Part shown: one piece after another, positions 4,500-5,191 of the stretch
Numbering within the stretch: the first letter of the stretch is position 1
Layout of the letters: each line of letters starts with the position of its first letter
From: Desulfovibrio sp.
GTDB lineage: Bacteria; Desulfobacterota; Desulfovibrionia; Desulfovibrionales; Desulfovibrionaceae
DNA length: 5,191 nucleotides
Assembly: GCA_014804865.1 (NCBI GenBank)
Contig: JAAUYY010000012.1
Coordinates: forward strand, 4,001 to 9,191
Direction of reading: 5' to 3'
Position numbers and translations under genes: made by a program
Notes under the pieces: generated by a model
What the model was told of the DNA's origin: nothing
Seen by the model: only the letters and a program-made list of their open reading frames with translations
Database searches by the model: none

Positions 4500-5191
4500 A
4501 TGCCTGACACGGAAATGCATAAAAAAGACAAGAGCCATATTCTGCGCATAGGGCTCGCCGGGAATCCAAATTGCGGCAAAACGACTGTTTTCAACGGCTA
4601 CACCGGCGCGCGCCAGCATGTGGGAAATTATCCCGGGGTCACTGTCGAAAAGAAGGAAGGACAAATTCAATTTGAAGGCGAAACTATTACCCTGGTAGAT
4701 TTGCCTGGAATTTACAGTCTAACCGCCTATTCCGAGGAAGAGCTCGCCGCTCGCGAGGAACTTGTCCTGTCAAATATGCGGTCTGTCATTGACATCATTG
4801 ACGCGTCCGCCATGGAAAGAAGCTTGTTATTGACTATACAGCTTCTGGAAATGGGAATGCCGCTGGTTGTCGCTTGCAACATGATGGATGAGGCTCAAAA
4901 AGCCGGTATCCAGATAAATATGCAATTACTGGCCAAACGACTGAATACGCCCGTTCTTCCAATGGTTGCCCGCAAAGAGGAAGGATTGAAAGAAGTTTTA
5001 AGCGAGGCGGCGAAGCTTGCTAATGATGGACAGCGTCAGCCCCTGCATATTTCGTATGGCGCCGACATTGACGAAGCCCTGCTGGAAATGGAGAAATGCA
5101 TCGATTCTTCGAATAGTAACAATTATCCATATAATTCGCGATTCATTGCGTTGAAATTTATAGAGAACGATTTTGAAAAAAAAAAAAAAAT
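4500..5191 (+). CDS. feoB: Ferrous iron transporter FeoB, N-terminal GTPase domain (3' truncated)
   Basis: The frame is open from ATG 4500 to the right edge, giving 230 residues of a protein usually 650-800 long. A GGGGGG-rich ribosome binding site (4489-4495) precedes the ATG; the ATG at 4515 is a weaker alternative start. The G-domain motifs are all present: G1 GNPNCGKT (21-28), G2 with Thr48 in VGNYPGVTVE, G3 DLPG (67-70), G4 NMMD (127-130) followed by EA, and a G5-like region near MVARKEEGL. The G4 NMMD form, rather than NKxD, occurs in many FeoB proteins. FeoB is the inner-membrane Fe(II) importer whose GTPase domain gates the C-terminal membrane region, which lies outside the window. 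No feoA is seen here. The gene has its own promoter and Fur-box-like operator. The visible frame ends in GAA followed by a run of A encoding four lysines. Confidence 0.95.
   Translation, partial: MPDTEMHKKDKSHILRIGLAGNPNCGKTTVFNGYTGARQHVGNYPGVTVEKKEGQIQFEGETITLVDLPGIYSLTAYSEEELAAREELVLSNMRSVIDIIDASAMERSLLLTIQLLEMGMPLVVACNMMDEAQKAGIQINMQLLAKRLNTPVLPMVARKEEGLKEVLSEAAKLANDGQRQPLHISYGADIDEALLEMEKCIDSSNSNNYPYNSRFIALKFIENDFEKKKK
5176..5190 (+). repeat. 15-base A homopolymer inside feoB
   Basis: Fifteen consecutive A lie in the feoB frame after GATTTTG, encoding lysines just after the GTPase domain. The window ends one base later. A tract this long in a coding sequence is prone to replication or transcriptional slippage, but it could also be an assembly or contig-end artefact. 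Confidence 0.9.

Noticed and set aside
1..5191. CRISPR arrays, tRNA or rRNA genes, transposases
   Set aside because: I saw no regularly spaced repeats, no cloverleaf-like or ribosomal RNA signature and no transposase motif in any frame.

Overview
This 5,191-base window looks like an iron-handling locus from a Gram-negative-type, probably anaerobic or microaerobic bacterium of moderate GC. That is an inference from FeoB, an atypical P1B ATPase and two Fur-box-like sites. Nothing seen here fixes the taxon; Desulfobacterota and Alphaproteobacteria are both possible.

Layout. 1-624 (+): C-terminal part of a medium-chain (zinc-type) alcohol/polyol dehydrogenase, cut by the left edge. 625-940: non-coding, holding a 12-bp inverted repeat. 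941-1369 (-): small protein with an N-terminal HMA-like fold and a C-terminal membrane hairpin. 1370-1476: divergent intergenic region with a Fur-box-like operator. 1477-1743 (+): small glycine-rich single-pass membrane protein. 1748-3901 (+): complete 717-aa P1B-type ATPase whose M4 motif is SCALK instead of the usual CPC/SPC. 3902-4134: hairpin and a doubtful minus-strand small ORF. 4135-4419 (+): a DUF2325-like gene broken by two compensating frameshifts. 4423-4451: sigma70-type promoter overlapped by a second Fur-box-like site. 4500 to the right edge (+): N-terminal GTPase domain of FeoB, ending in a run of 15 A.

Interpretation. The GxxxG membrane protein, the HMA-like protein and the atypical P1B ATPase, beside an iron-type operator and feoB, match the known composition of the ferrosome (Fez) system. 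In that system a P1B-6 ATPase (FezB) and partner proteins build membrane-bounded iron-storage compartments. The best reading is that low iron relieves Fur repression of both the fez-like divergon and feoB, so Fe(II) is imported by FeoB and loaded by the ATPase into a membrane compartment. The protein architectures, motifs and operator-like sequences are visible directly. The ferrosome assignment and the iron specificity are inferences from family knowledge.
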